NCBI RefSeq assembly: GCF_947242115.1
Contig: NC_074728.1
Coordinates: 10,420,221-10,484,220 of the forward strand
Direction: 5' to 3'
DNA: 64,000 bases
Source of the DNA: Biomphalaria glabrata
Lineage: Eukaryota; Mollusca; Gastropoda; Planorbidae
Shown here in pieces: positions 1-11,700 of the stretch. A program made the position numbers and the translations under genes. The stretch's first letter is position 1. Each line of letters starts with the position of its first letter. Under the pieces are notes generated by a model that worked only from the letters and a program-made list of their open reading frames with translations, was not told the origin of the DNA and did not search any database.

Positions 1-149
1 GGTCGTTTTCTGTTGAGATTTGTCCGTGTATTCTTGTGTGTAGAAGCTTTCGTAACAGTATTTTTTTATATGACAGAGTTGTTAGCCCTGTGCATAACCA
101 TCTGAGGGGCTGCCCCTTTTAGCTCTCTGGATAGCTGCCTTTATTTTCG

Positions 150-563
150 TCTGACAATATATACATATTCGGTAGATGTCATTGTAATATATGTGTAATA
201 TATATCTTTATCAAAAATTGGCAATTAGTTTGTTATTAAGTTAACAGCAATGCCTGGTCGTTCGGTTAACGTGCTGCACTGATTATCTCGATGGTTCCGG
301 GTTCATACCCTGCTCGCTGCCATCCCCCGTCGTCCAGCGGCAGGTTTGGACAAGGAAGTAAATTATCTTTAACTTTGAAGGAACATCCGAAACATGTAAA
401 AACATTTTTTTACAGCGACAAACGAATCTTTGAAACATTACTTTTGACAATCAAAATAAAATATCACGTCTTGAATATTCCTAGAGAATAGGCGGATCCG
501 ACAGGGATCCGACGGGGCCGCCTCTGAGTTTGTGTGATAACACAAATTCTTTTTGTAATCTTG
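150..563 (+). mobile_element. tRNA-derived SINE, two-headed family, 5'-incomplete copy
   Basis: Contains the second tRNA-like head (249-315) with A box TGGTCGTTCGGTTAACGTGC and B box GGGTTCATACCC, followed by the family body and its tail GGATCCGACAGGGATCCGAC ... TTTTTGTAATCTTG. Compare 27252-27740 and 40018-40576. Confidence 0.65.
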
Positions 564-646
564 TTTTTGTTTTGTTTTATTTTAGTTGTTCTATCAGACC
601 CATATTCGCGATCACTAACAGAACGGTAATTAATGTCAGCTGGCAA

Positions 647-1168
647 CAGGGGCAGACTGGGTGTCAAAATCGGCCCCGGCATTTCTATAAAATTCGGCCC
701 ACAAATTCTCTATCATGTGATGGGCATCCATGTCTAGGTTTATCGGTCCTTCAAAATCATTGTTAAGTTTGATAATGTATCGATATGCATGCATACAGTG
801 AACTCTATATCTTAATAAGCAATCTAGCGTCTTTTTAAATCAGCAATTATGTAGGCCCTAAAAAGATGATGCCTACTAGTAGCACTGTCTACATTCTACA
901 TTTTATTTTCGGAAAATGTGTTTGATTAAAAGAGTATTACACTGTAATGTCTGTGAAAGTCTTTTTGTTTAAACAAGACGCTCAAAGGGCCTTTTATAAA
1001 AATAATAATAATAGCATAATAAGAATATTATAAAACCTTTAACAACTTGTTAACAACACTATGTGCCATAGTGACTTAGATCAGGCCATTTCGGTGGCCC
1101 TACCGGTCCATTTGGGTACCGGCCCACCGGGCATTTGCCCAAATGCCCATATAGCCAGTCCGCCCCTG
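647..1168. mobile_element. hAT-type MITE, 522 bp, exact 8-bp target duplication
   Basis: Terminal inverted repeats CAGGGGCAGACTGG / CAGGGGCGGACTGG, with GC-rich inner ends (GGGCATTTGCCC, ACCGGCCCACCGGG). Flanked by GCTGGCAA at 639-646 and at 1169-1176, the 8-bp duplication typical of hAT. No coding frame inside, so non-autonomous. Confidence 0.85.
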
Positions 1169-1176
1169 GCTGGCAA

Positions 1177-2009
1177 GGTCGAACTGGTGTCCATCACGAC
1201 GACAGCTTAAAGAGCATACCGCACGACCTGAGATTGGAGAGGTCTGCTCTTCCAGCTGTGCTCTGGCAAGAAACTTGGCGATACGGTGTAGTGCTTCGAA
1301 GCTACCATACAGGTACTGCATCACCAGGAAGTCATACCTGCACAGAAAGGTCGGGTAGAGAAATATTTATCTATTCTATATCTGTAATGTTCAGAGGACG
1401 CAAAAAAATAAAAAAAATAATTATTGTTTAAATCAACAAATATGCATCTCAATAGATTTTTTTTCTCTAATTATTTCATTTAACCTACTAATTAAAATAA
1501 TAAATTGAAAATTAAAATCAAATGCTTGGTCGTTTTTTTGGTTTGTTTTCTAAATTTAGCGTGTTCTTTTATATATTAAGACTACAGGCTCTACAGGCAT
1601 TAAAAACCTGCTGTCAACAAAAGACAATTTAGAAATTATCTATTACATCCCTTGGTTCATAATCTTATTCTAATATAGAATGCTGCGAGGAGTCAGGGGA
1701 GGCAGAACGATGTTTGTGAGAACTATAATTTGGTCTATTTATTGTTGTAAATTTAGGCCTGTAACCTCATTTTGGCTGCCTACATTCTTTAGCATTGGGA
1801 ATTATTGATAAGACAAGAATCCTTGTTCTGCACAGGACATTGTTATTTGAAAAAAACTCATCTGGATCATAGGCATAAAAAAGCCAAAAAAAAAAAAAAA
1901 AAAGAATATTTTTTTAAACAAAGGCAAAGGGGCTGGGCAAAGAACCAAAAAAATATAAAACAAAATTAATTAATTAAAACAAGTAAATAAAAACAGAGAT
2001 ACGTGAAGT
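1177..2009. other. AT-rich intergenic DNA, nothing recognised
   Basis: No gene, no clear repeat borders. A short A-run lies at 1887-1903. A GC-moderate stretch 1177-1360 could be an old repeat but has no second copy in the window. Confidence 0.5.
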
Positions 2010-2738
2010 ACTTTTGTTTTAAATTCAAAACTTGACCACTTATCTGTTGTTGACTGGTGGACTGTGAATGAACGGAATGGTCTGATTTCATTATGTTATA
2101 TTAGCTACGGTGCCTGGTATATTAAGCCGCAGTTTATAAAGTAGTCCCGTGTCTTATTGGGACTCGTCGTTCAAACCCAAAATGTGGAGCCAATGGATAT
2201 TGTGTTCACGGTTCCAATAGTATAAGTCGTAATTAAGCGTTCCATTGACTTTCTTTAGTCGCAGTAGACTATGGTTCATCTCGGGACGCAATTTTGTCAC
2301 GTGACTGTAGAGCCCTATTCCTGATTTAAGCACAATCATATATGAAACGAATTTAATATTTAGTGTATCTATGCTTAGGTTTATTTTTATATTTGTATAG
2401 CAATTAGCGGTAAAAAGTTATTTTATAACAATAAATTATCATTTAATACTGCTTAAAATTGTACATTTCAAGATTCGAAAGGAAATATAGCCTATATAGT
2501 TTATCGTAGAATGTTTAAATCAATAAAACACGATTACACTACAAGCACATTAAAACATTCAAAATCAATATCAGAAAGACATGTTTATTATGTTATAATA
2601 AGGTAATAAACGCGCATAATCTGGATTAACTTCAAAGGCTGAAGCTGATCAGAATATTTTAATGAACTTCTTCTCAGATTACAGCCAATAGGTCATATAT
2701 TACGATATCAAATCTGAACCTTTAAAACAAGAAAAACT
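2010..2738 (+). promoter_or_regulatory. Copy 1 upstream/promoter region
   Basis: About 700 bp that is strongly conserved with 33080-33787 upstream of copy 2 and, more weakly, with 54770-55395 upstream of copy 3. A CCAAT box (2685-2689) lies about 50 nt before the ATG, followed by TTTAAAAC at 2721, a possible TATA-like element. The transcription start is not visible; a very short 5' UTR or an upstream noncoding exon are both possible. Confidence 0.5.
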
Positions 2739-3029
2739 ATGGGTGGTGCTGTCAGCTCACTAAGAGACCTCGACACCGTCACTAAAAGACTTGTCCATCT
2801 GTCAGAGAATGACCCTAACAAAGAAATCTTTGTCTTCTACACCTCTGGACTTCGTGAGGCCTACACTGCCAGACAACTCTACACCTTGGCTGGGAGGTTT
2901 GCATTCAGGTTACGCCAGCGTGGCTTCCAGAAAGGGGACGTCATCGCCAACACCCTGAACGATTCCCCGGAGCGTGCGGTGACAGATATTGGTATAATGT
3001 TAGCAGGATGTGTCACAATGAACATACAG
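2739..3029 (+). CDS. Copy 1 exon 1 (aa 1-97)
   Basis: Begins at ATG in the context ACTATGG and ends at AACATACAG before a GT donor, phase 0. It encodes MGGAVSSLRD..., then the usual N-terminal ANL stretch (FYTSGLREAYTARQLYTLAG, GFQKGDVIANTL, GIMLAGCVTMNIQ). It is one synonymous base different from copy 3 exon 1 in 291 nt. The reading frame continues a few codons into the intron, which is read-through and not coding. Confidence 0.92.
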
Positions 3030-6000
3030 GTTAGAGTAATTTACATACACGAATTTTAATTGTGTAATTTACACGAGAGTAGAGGAAAGTTCAAATCTTA
3101 TCAATAGTAACCAGCTCTCACAGTGCTGATGAAATGGGGATCTATACCATTGACACACCAAGGTAGGAAACTGATCATCGTTTCAATGGCACAAAAAAAT
3201 AGACTGTGTCTGACCTTTTAATGTAACTATTGTTTAGTTACATTGGTTGTGTTTACCCTAGTCTTTTCTTTGGTTCTACTTAGCGACAATATCAACAAAT
3301 CGTAAGGTCTATATAGCTGCTATTATTTTTACACCAATTGTCTTTAACTAAACGCTATTCACATAAATTGGCGCCTGTTACACCTTGGGCTCTTGAGGTG
3401 TTTAATATGTGACATGATGTTCTGGATAAGGTATCAAGATGTCCCTAAGGTGTGCCGGGGATTCTGTAGATATTATCTCTAGACCTAAATATCTTTAGAG
3501 ATTCAAATAATGAAGATCCTTCCAATTCCAATACAGAACTTTAATTCAATAACTAGGGATCACTTTAATATACAGAATATACAAAATAAAACTGTATCAA
3601 TGAATGAATATCTTCTTTCAAACTCTATAACAAATAGATTCAGATTAATACTAATTTCACAACTGAAGAAATATATGCGACTAGACTGTACAAGTTTCCA
3701 TTCCACACTAATCTACGACCTATCTCTATGAAATAATCTCCACGAAGGATTCTCCAAATCCCGCTCTATCAAATCATTTCCATAACTCCTCCCAAAAGCT
3801 TCCTCTAACCAATCCAATCATTCCCCCATGAGGCGCTACGCTAACGCGCGTCAGATGACGTCATGGACTTTCCTTACGTCAGCGCTCGTGTCTAATGACG
3901 TCATAGGTTTTTCCTTTAACAGGGCTAAATCCTAAGTTAATTACCATAGATTAGGCTTACTAAACTGATACGTGACAGCGCCATATTTGCCATTTACCTT
4001 CTGCGTCACGTTTAGAGTCTCGACCTAGATCTAGCTATAATAGGCTCTAATTTGGCAGACTGGGCTCTATAGCTTTGGTCGGCAGCCAGTCTAGGAGACA
4101 GTAACTCCAATACAAAACCTACTGTGCCACTGTGGACAACATTTAGTTTAAAGAGTGGCATTGGTCCGCGTGATACTTTGCGCCGGCTGGAGGCAATGCA
4201 GTAATCTATATAATTAGCCCACAATTGACTAGTCGCAACAGTCGCTTGCTGGAATGTCCGCACACTGCAACAAAAGTGAATATCCGCTGCCGAGGACAGA
4301 CGCAGACTAAGAAAAGAAAATCTTAATCGACCACAGGCGGACAATGGTTATGCTTGCCCTGTAAGTGGCAAAATATGTAGGTCACAGCTGGGGCCTGCGT
4401 AGCCGCGGGATATAGGCCTACTGCATTCCTCATTGATCTGTATACTGTCACTAACTATATGAAGAAACTTCCAACTAGACTCACGTAGAATATTTGTTTC
4501 TTATTGTTTTCATTTTAGTCAAGGCTGATAAAGCTTAAACAAAATTGGTCAAGTTGATATATGTTAATCTTAAAAAGAAACTTTTTTTCAACTCTTAAAC
4601 CAATCTACCGGCATTATAACTCTGCCCACCCTAACACTAAATGGACCTTAAATTCCAGTATCCAACAACATCTAGGCCTTGCTCCTCTCAGGGAACATAC
4701 CCCCCAACCCCTTTTTTTTTTGTTTTTGACAATTTAGACCTCGTCTTGCACCCTACACTTTTTTTGGTACGTCAGTTTTAGCCAATAAAATATTTCTTGT
4801 ACTCTGCCTTCTGACAAGGAACAGTTTGAAATGAACACATCATCTACTGTTTGAAACACGCACACATACTCGCCACATACCTCTTTAGTACGTCAGCTAT
4901 ATGGTAAAATGCATTTTTTTTAAATCAATAAAACCGATTGAAAACTCTGTTTCTACAAGCGTTCCCCAACACACACTTGTAACTGGTCTCTTGACGTTGT
5001 ATTAATATTACACATAGGACTGGTCACTAAGATGTAGAATCGTGCATTAATATCAATGTGTCGCGAATGCTGTAGTATAGAATGCTGGGTTCGTGCGTCC
5101 TGGAGTCACAATTGACACGTAGGCCTAACAAACATAAATAGTCTAGATTGACTTGAATCCACTTTAGCAGACATAATATAATGTTTAAACAATAATACAA
5201 TATACTGCACTTCTGGTGGTAACATCAAGATATCCAATTTAAAATATAACTACATCCGCATAACAGCGGTATCAAATATACAAGTCATTTAAAATACAAC
5301 TTCACTACTAAAATACACCCGCACCACAGCGGTTGACAATAAACTTCAATAACATGTATTCAGCTCTAAGTAAGGAAAGCAGCTATTGGAAATACGTGTA
5401 ATGTCTCTACTTCCAGAGAAGACTCTAACTCGACTCAACTGACTTCAGGTTACTGCTGTCCACAACTGACTTTTACTTACTACTCGACTCAACTGACTTC
5501 AGGTTACTGCTGTCCACAACTGACTTTTACTTACTACTCGACTCAACTGACTTCAGGTTACTATTGTACCAAACGGACGAAAAGATACTACTGACAGAAA
5601 GTCAATTCAGTCATTCTTACTTCCTCTTTCTCTCTCAGAGGTTTCACGTGCCTTTCACCTTTATGACCCAAGGTGAAAATATAACAGGCAATGTCAAGCG
5701 AGATTGTGACAACACTCTGGGTGACATTTTTTCCTATTAGTCTTAGCTCTAGATTTTAGATCGAGCCGTTATCTGCACGAGACTGCACCTGAAGTAGGCA
5801 TATATATATTTTTTGGTCTCGTCATTTTAACCGACAGATGAAAAAATCTTTAGTCTGTTTATACAAAAACATGATTACCCCTTTTCCAACGTAAACATAG
5901 GTCTACATTCTTCTTCTTCTAGCCAGCTTTTTAATTAATGTGTCTTTCAGAATAGGCTGGGTGATTCCTCAGACTTTATTTTAGATTAAATTCCTGCATT

Positions 6001-8714
6001 TTAAAGGCTTCGGTCTTTTTAATTTGCTTCAGTACTGACGTAAAAGAACATCGGATTCTAAACTGTAACTGGAATATCCGTGGGACAAGGCGGGGTTGGT
6101 CAGTCAATGGTTCATTCTCCGCCATCCACAGAGCTCTCCAAATTTAACTATTACATAGTAGAAATCTTAAAGTGGACTGTGCCCTGGTATACCCCGTGGA
6201 ATCGTCACATCCTGGATGCAGGTCCCTTCACGCTATCACATTCACCAGTTCCAGAAAAAAAAAACCCACTTCGTGAGACATAGATCTCCGTCTGGAGTAG
6301 TGCAATCCAGACCTCCGTCAAAAAGCACCTAGAGGGGGTGGGAAGGCCCACTATTATTCACTAAGTGAAATACAAGTGGAAAGGCAGTGGGGTTATTAAT
6401 TACTCTTGTTCATTTCCAAGCCCCAATACCCACACGGGGGAGTATCGCCACAAAGTGGAGGTTTGGATACAGAGTTTTCCTTCTCCTAGATGGGTTGCGT
6501 TATTCAGGCTGACGTGACCCAGCAACACGAAGCTAATCTTGTTTTGAGGCGCCAGTGTTCCTCCTTTCATCCCTTCTCCCATCAGTTTGTAAGATCAGGT
6601 TCCGCCGGATTTTTTTGGAAAATCAAACGTGAAGACTAGGAGCTGGATTTGACTATCAGAGGCATTTAGAGACGCAAGCCATTGGACCATATCTTAAACA
6701 GAGAGAGCTTATCCCCACTTTCACTCCCGGCATTGACAGTCCTTGGAACCCATAGGTCTACATAGTGGCACTGGTAATCGCCGAAGTCATGGCATTGTAT
6801 AAAATTCTTTGAATTCTTAGGCTCAAGAGTTTCAGCTTTAGATGGAGGTATTAATCTATTACTTATAGTATTCATTTTCTCACTCTGTCCTGTTTAGAAG
6901 TCAAACAAAAAACATTTCTATATTTTCGGTGGTAAATTGGTAGAATTACTAATATATAGTCGACTATATCAAAACCTGCGTTGGATCTTCTAAAACATAA
7001 ATCCATTTATTTACAAAAACTTTGGTTTCAAGTCAGCGAAGTCTAAGCTGAAGTTACTTCCAAACTCTTTTGCAGCTTCTTCTGGCCGATGGCACTGATT
7101 TTCGTCTTATGGCCCAAAACAGCAAATGTCGTGCAGTGATCATGTCTCCATGGAAACAAGGAGCAGCATGGAAACTAATGAATCAATTCTTCTCTGGCAA
7201 ATCAGACCAAGGCTTTGTTGACATTCATATTGATAACATCCCGGATCTGACGTCAGCTATTCTGGTTGGTAGGACTGAGAATGGGTAGGTCATCAAACGC
7301 TAACACTTAAAGGCTTTTAAAAATAAGCTCGTCATTTTACTTTAACCTTTCTTTAAGATATGACATGTAGACCGTTAGGATTTGATACTTTTATAAAGGA
7401 CTATTTAGATATTTCTCTGAGAGTATACTGCAGCTCGTATTACACAGCGGCTTAGCCCGTTGATTTTTCTTTTGTGGGCGGAACATCACTCACTTTTTTG
7501 GGACTTTCTATAACTGGTCTTTTTATCACAAGGCATTAAACATCTCAAAAATGTATTTAGACATTTGGCATTGTGCCCTTAAAATAGAGGAAATATTAAA
7601 TTTCGTTTTGAATTTAGAGAAAAGACAGTACGCATGTATCGCTCCTCTCTTGTTGTCTTATCTACACATGTTGGAAATCATTTTCACTAGTCGACCTGCG
7701 TCGTAGCATACGCCGCTATTTTGAGGGGACGGCCTTAGGCCACTGCAACCTATGTGACAGCAGAAAGCCCCGCACTTTCATAGGACCCGCACTTTCATAG
7801 AATTCAAGGTGTATAAATTATTAACTTAAACATTTTATAACTTAAAAGAGATTTCCCGTGCCCTCCTGTCGATTTACCAGTAGCTCCTGGAAATCTCCCG
7901 AAGTTACTAAATATACGAAAAATTCCTTAAAATATACTGAAATACATAGACTAAAATTGTCATTTTGGGGTGTCATTCAATATGAAAAACTCCAATCCTA
8001 AGCGCGATAAATAAAAACTGCATTATGCATTAGCCCGTAATTGTGGGATCTGGTGAAAGAAGCTTCTAGCGCCTCAAACTAATGAAGAATTACTTGAGGT
8101 CAACAATTCTCAAAGATAGATTGAAACATTTGGTAATTCTTGCAATTGAGCGTGATCTATGTAGGAAACAGAATTATTATGATATACTGTATGACTTTGC
8201 TACACCCAAGGCTCGTAAAGTAATTCTGTACGTAGTAAAAAGATAGAATATAATGGATAGATGAATTTTTTTTTAATACAAACTCTTAAATTTCACTTAT
8301 TATCCGCTTCCCTACCCAAACTTGGCCCCGCAAATCCGTTTCGCATAGGGCCCCCACAATGATTAAGTCCGGCCCTGCTATTTAGTGACGGGTGAATATG
8401 TATAGTAGATTAGTTGTTCTCTTTCCATGACTTCATGTTCACAGTGGTTTAGTCCGGCGCTGCTATTTAGTGTTTCTAAAATGTTTTACAAGTTTCGGAT
8501 GTTCCTTCAGAGTTGAAGGACGAAGGGGGATGGGAGCTGGCAGGGTTTGATAAATCCAAACGACAGTCCAGAGCGCAAACCGCACGATCCGTAGTGACCG
8601 GTGAATATTTGTTCTCCCCCCTCTTGTTTTTTTTTGGGGTGTCTATCCGCAGAAATAAGAGAGTGATCTTTCCTTTACTTCTTCTTCTCGTCCAAACTCT
8701 TCAACGACGAAGAG

Positions 8715-8778
<64 letters not shown>

Positions 8779-11700
8779 CTCGCTCTTACTCAAAAGTAAA
8801 AAAAAAAAAAAAAGAAAAAGGTTTTAGATCATTTCGTTGCTGTCTAACTAAGTTTAGTTCTGTTCTCAAATGAAGCAGAAATGAAATAAAATAGGACGTA
8901 AGGCAAATTAAGTCGACTTAGGGGAAAACCAAGAAATTATGCAGGAAGACTTATTATTTTTATTTTTACTATTTCTATTTATTCTTTAAATAGTGAATGC
9001 TGCCTTTTGGGAAAATTTCGAAAATAAAATAGAAAAGTTTAATAGAAAGTTTAAGTTTTTTTCCCAAATTGCGGCGTTTTGGTTGCTAATCAGTCAAAAC
9101 CGTGTCTTAGTGAACCAATAAGATGTAAAACAGAACGTGTGTACGATATATATAATACATTTCTCTATCTCGGATCAAGCCGAAATTTTTGCACAATTAT
9201 TTCTTAACCTGATCACACACAAAATCAATAGCAAAATTAACCAATTAGTTAATTAACTATTGGTAATAAATTACTTTGTTTGGTATATCAAACAAAAGAA
9301 AGAAATAGTATCAAACAAGAAAAAGAAATAGTACTTGACTGAAGTGGTGATATTTGCTGAATTAGTCTTCCGAGGCTTAGTGAACATAAAAATGACTCTT
9401 CGCTAGTAAAGTGTTTAACGCATTGGCTTGAAAAGCCTGAGAAGGCTTCAGCCCACAAGTTCGAATTCAGGTCTTTCCCTTATTTAAAAGAAAATACATT
9501 TAAAAAGCGATCACCCACATATTCCGTTATTTCTCCCCCTTTCCAACTGGTTCAGACAAGTGATAGGATCATAGCGTATTCAGAACGCTAAAAGCATGAA
9601 ATTGCGCTAAACGAAAACAATTGGTAAAAAAAAATCTAATCGCACAGATTTATTATTGTTAGTCTAGATCTATTACATATTTAATTACACGACTGATCCA
9701 AAATAATTGATACAAATTGATATAAGCTTTGTTGTTTTTTTTAAAGGACTTTTTGTATTTTGCTTGTTTTATATTTTTTTTAAAGAACGTCGACATTAAA
9801 TGGTGTGCTATTTCAGAGAAAATAAACATTTTCTGAATGACTTAAAGATCGGCCGTGAGGATATCTATGTCGAGCCAGCTAAACCGGACGACCTGTTGAT
9901 AATCATTTCAACTTCCGGAAGTACCGGCTACTCCAAACTTGTACCCAGAAGTCACGAGGATACTTTGAAAAGCGAGGAACTTGCCCATCACGTATTGTGC
10001 CCTGGAGTCCAATGGAACAGTCCTAGAGAGAAATGTTTAAAATACTACAACGATAAATCAATGGGTAGGTGGAAGCAAACATTGGTTAGACCTACATGGG
10101 ATTGACTTTGAATGCATCATCCACAACCGCTATATGACGAACTTTTACAATACCTCTATTTTAACTCGTATCTTCGTGGAAACTAAAGCCTTCTGGGTGG
10201 GCTAAAAAACCTGGGTGGACACGGATCTCGAAAACAGCTCTAACTATTTTCCTAGAAATTTGACAAGTGATGCATATCGCTGTATAAAGAATAACTAGCT
10301 CGTCGGCCACACTGGGAAAACTAGTTCGACCGTTATATTTTTTCAAAGTTTAAAAAGAAGTCAATTTAAATGTCTCTAGAGAGCTAGGATATATGCATCT
10401 GGAAACAACTGTCTTCGGGTATATCCGCATTTATTGAAGAGTTTAATCATGTTACTATACTATAGGAACATCAGCTTCGAGGTTGTTTTTTTTAAAAAGC
10501 CGTATAGAAAACTGTTGGCTCTTTGGCTCTAACAGCGCTCTCTCATACCCACTAGCTGACTAGGGTAGGCGTCTCATATTAACGTTTGAGAAACACATAT
10601 TAAAAATACATTCCTACTGTAAACTAACTGTTATCATTCCTTGTCTATGATTGTCAAAGGTTGGGGTGTTGGTATGCCTTTTGCTCCAATATGTAGTGCT
10701 GACACCAGAGTACTGACAGACATTTTCGACGCTGAGGTCAAGAGAACAGGAAAGGATCTTTGGGAAGCGTCCACCAAAGAAAACGCCCAATTCTGCCCCA
10801 TGCTTTGTTTAGAGATGGACAGTGTACGGGAGTATATCGACTCTGTTGGAGGCTCGGAATTTAAGTTTAAAATGCTGATTGCAGGAGCCCAGCCCTTGAG
10901 GAAGGTTAGCAAATTGTGAAATATGAAATTTCAATTCCAATAGATATGTTTTATATACATATACAGAAAAATGTCGTGTACACATTGGGGGATATATTTT
11001 TAAGGGACATAATCTATTTATCTGATTAATCATTTCATTTCTGTTAAAATAATCTCCCTTTCCTAATTTAATCATGCCATTGTTGACTAATCGAAATGTT
11101 CATGACGTTACTTTCAAACAGGATGTGTAGCTGAGAGGCAACTGGGCTCGGCTTGCCCTGGGCACGGTACCCTGCCTCATCCTGGCGCCCGGGTGGAAAC
11201 GGTTGGGAGAGGGGACGGCTAGCACAACAAGACTCCCGTGGGAGTTGAGAACAACCTCATTGCACTGTGCGGGGATGTAAAAGAGCTCCCACAGCGATCT
11301 GTCAACATTTAGGTGCCGTCCCTCAAGGGGCCGTTACTAAAGTGGCGTGTCCTGCACGGTTAGCCTGGTAGATCAAAGGAAAATGACGGGGGTCAAGGTG
11401 GTGCGGCCTTCGGCCGGGTCTCTGGTCCGCGAGTCAGGAGTGTCCGTGTCCACCGGAAGTGAACGCAAAACTAAACTTTGAGTTTAACCCCGAGTCTCAC
11501 CCCCCATCAGACAGAACGGCGTATGCAAGGTCTGCGCAGTTCATTCAGGCAGGTGGAAGGGAACTCTTGTCTTTTTCTGGCCTTAGGATTTCAAGTGCTT
11601 TTGCAAAACTCTACATGACAATTTCAAATGGCTACAGCTTGGCCAGCTAACAGGGGGCTCGAGTTCGAATCCCCACTCGAGGAGAGTTATTTGCTGAGCT

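Larger units (their letters stand above)
7684..8780. repeat. Composite dispersed repeat, copy A (intron 2 of copy 1)
   Basis: Outer parts (GTCGACCTGCGTCG... and GACGGGTGAATATTTGTTCT..., ending in a TA microsatellite) recur, reversed, at 47520-48460 and 61610-62500. A hAT fragment sits inside all three at the same place. Confidence 0.65.

Noticed and set aside
8513-8827. 104-aa + frame
   Set aside because: Reads through a TA microsatellite and an A-run in a dispersed repeat.
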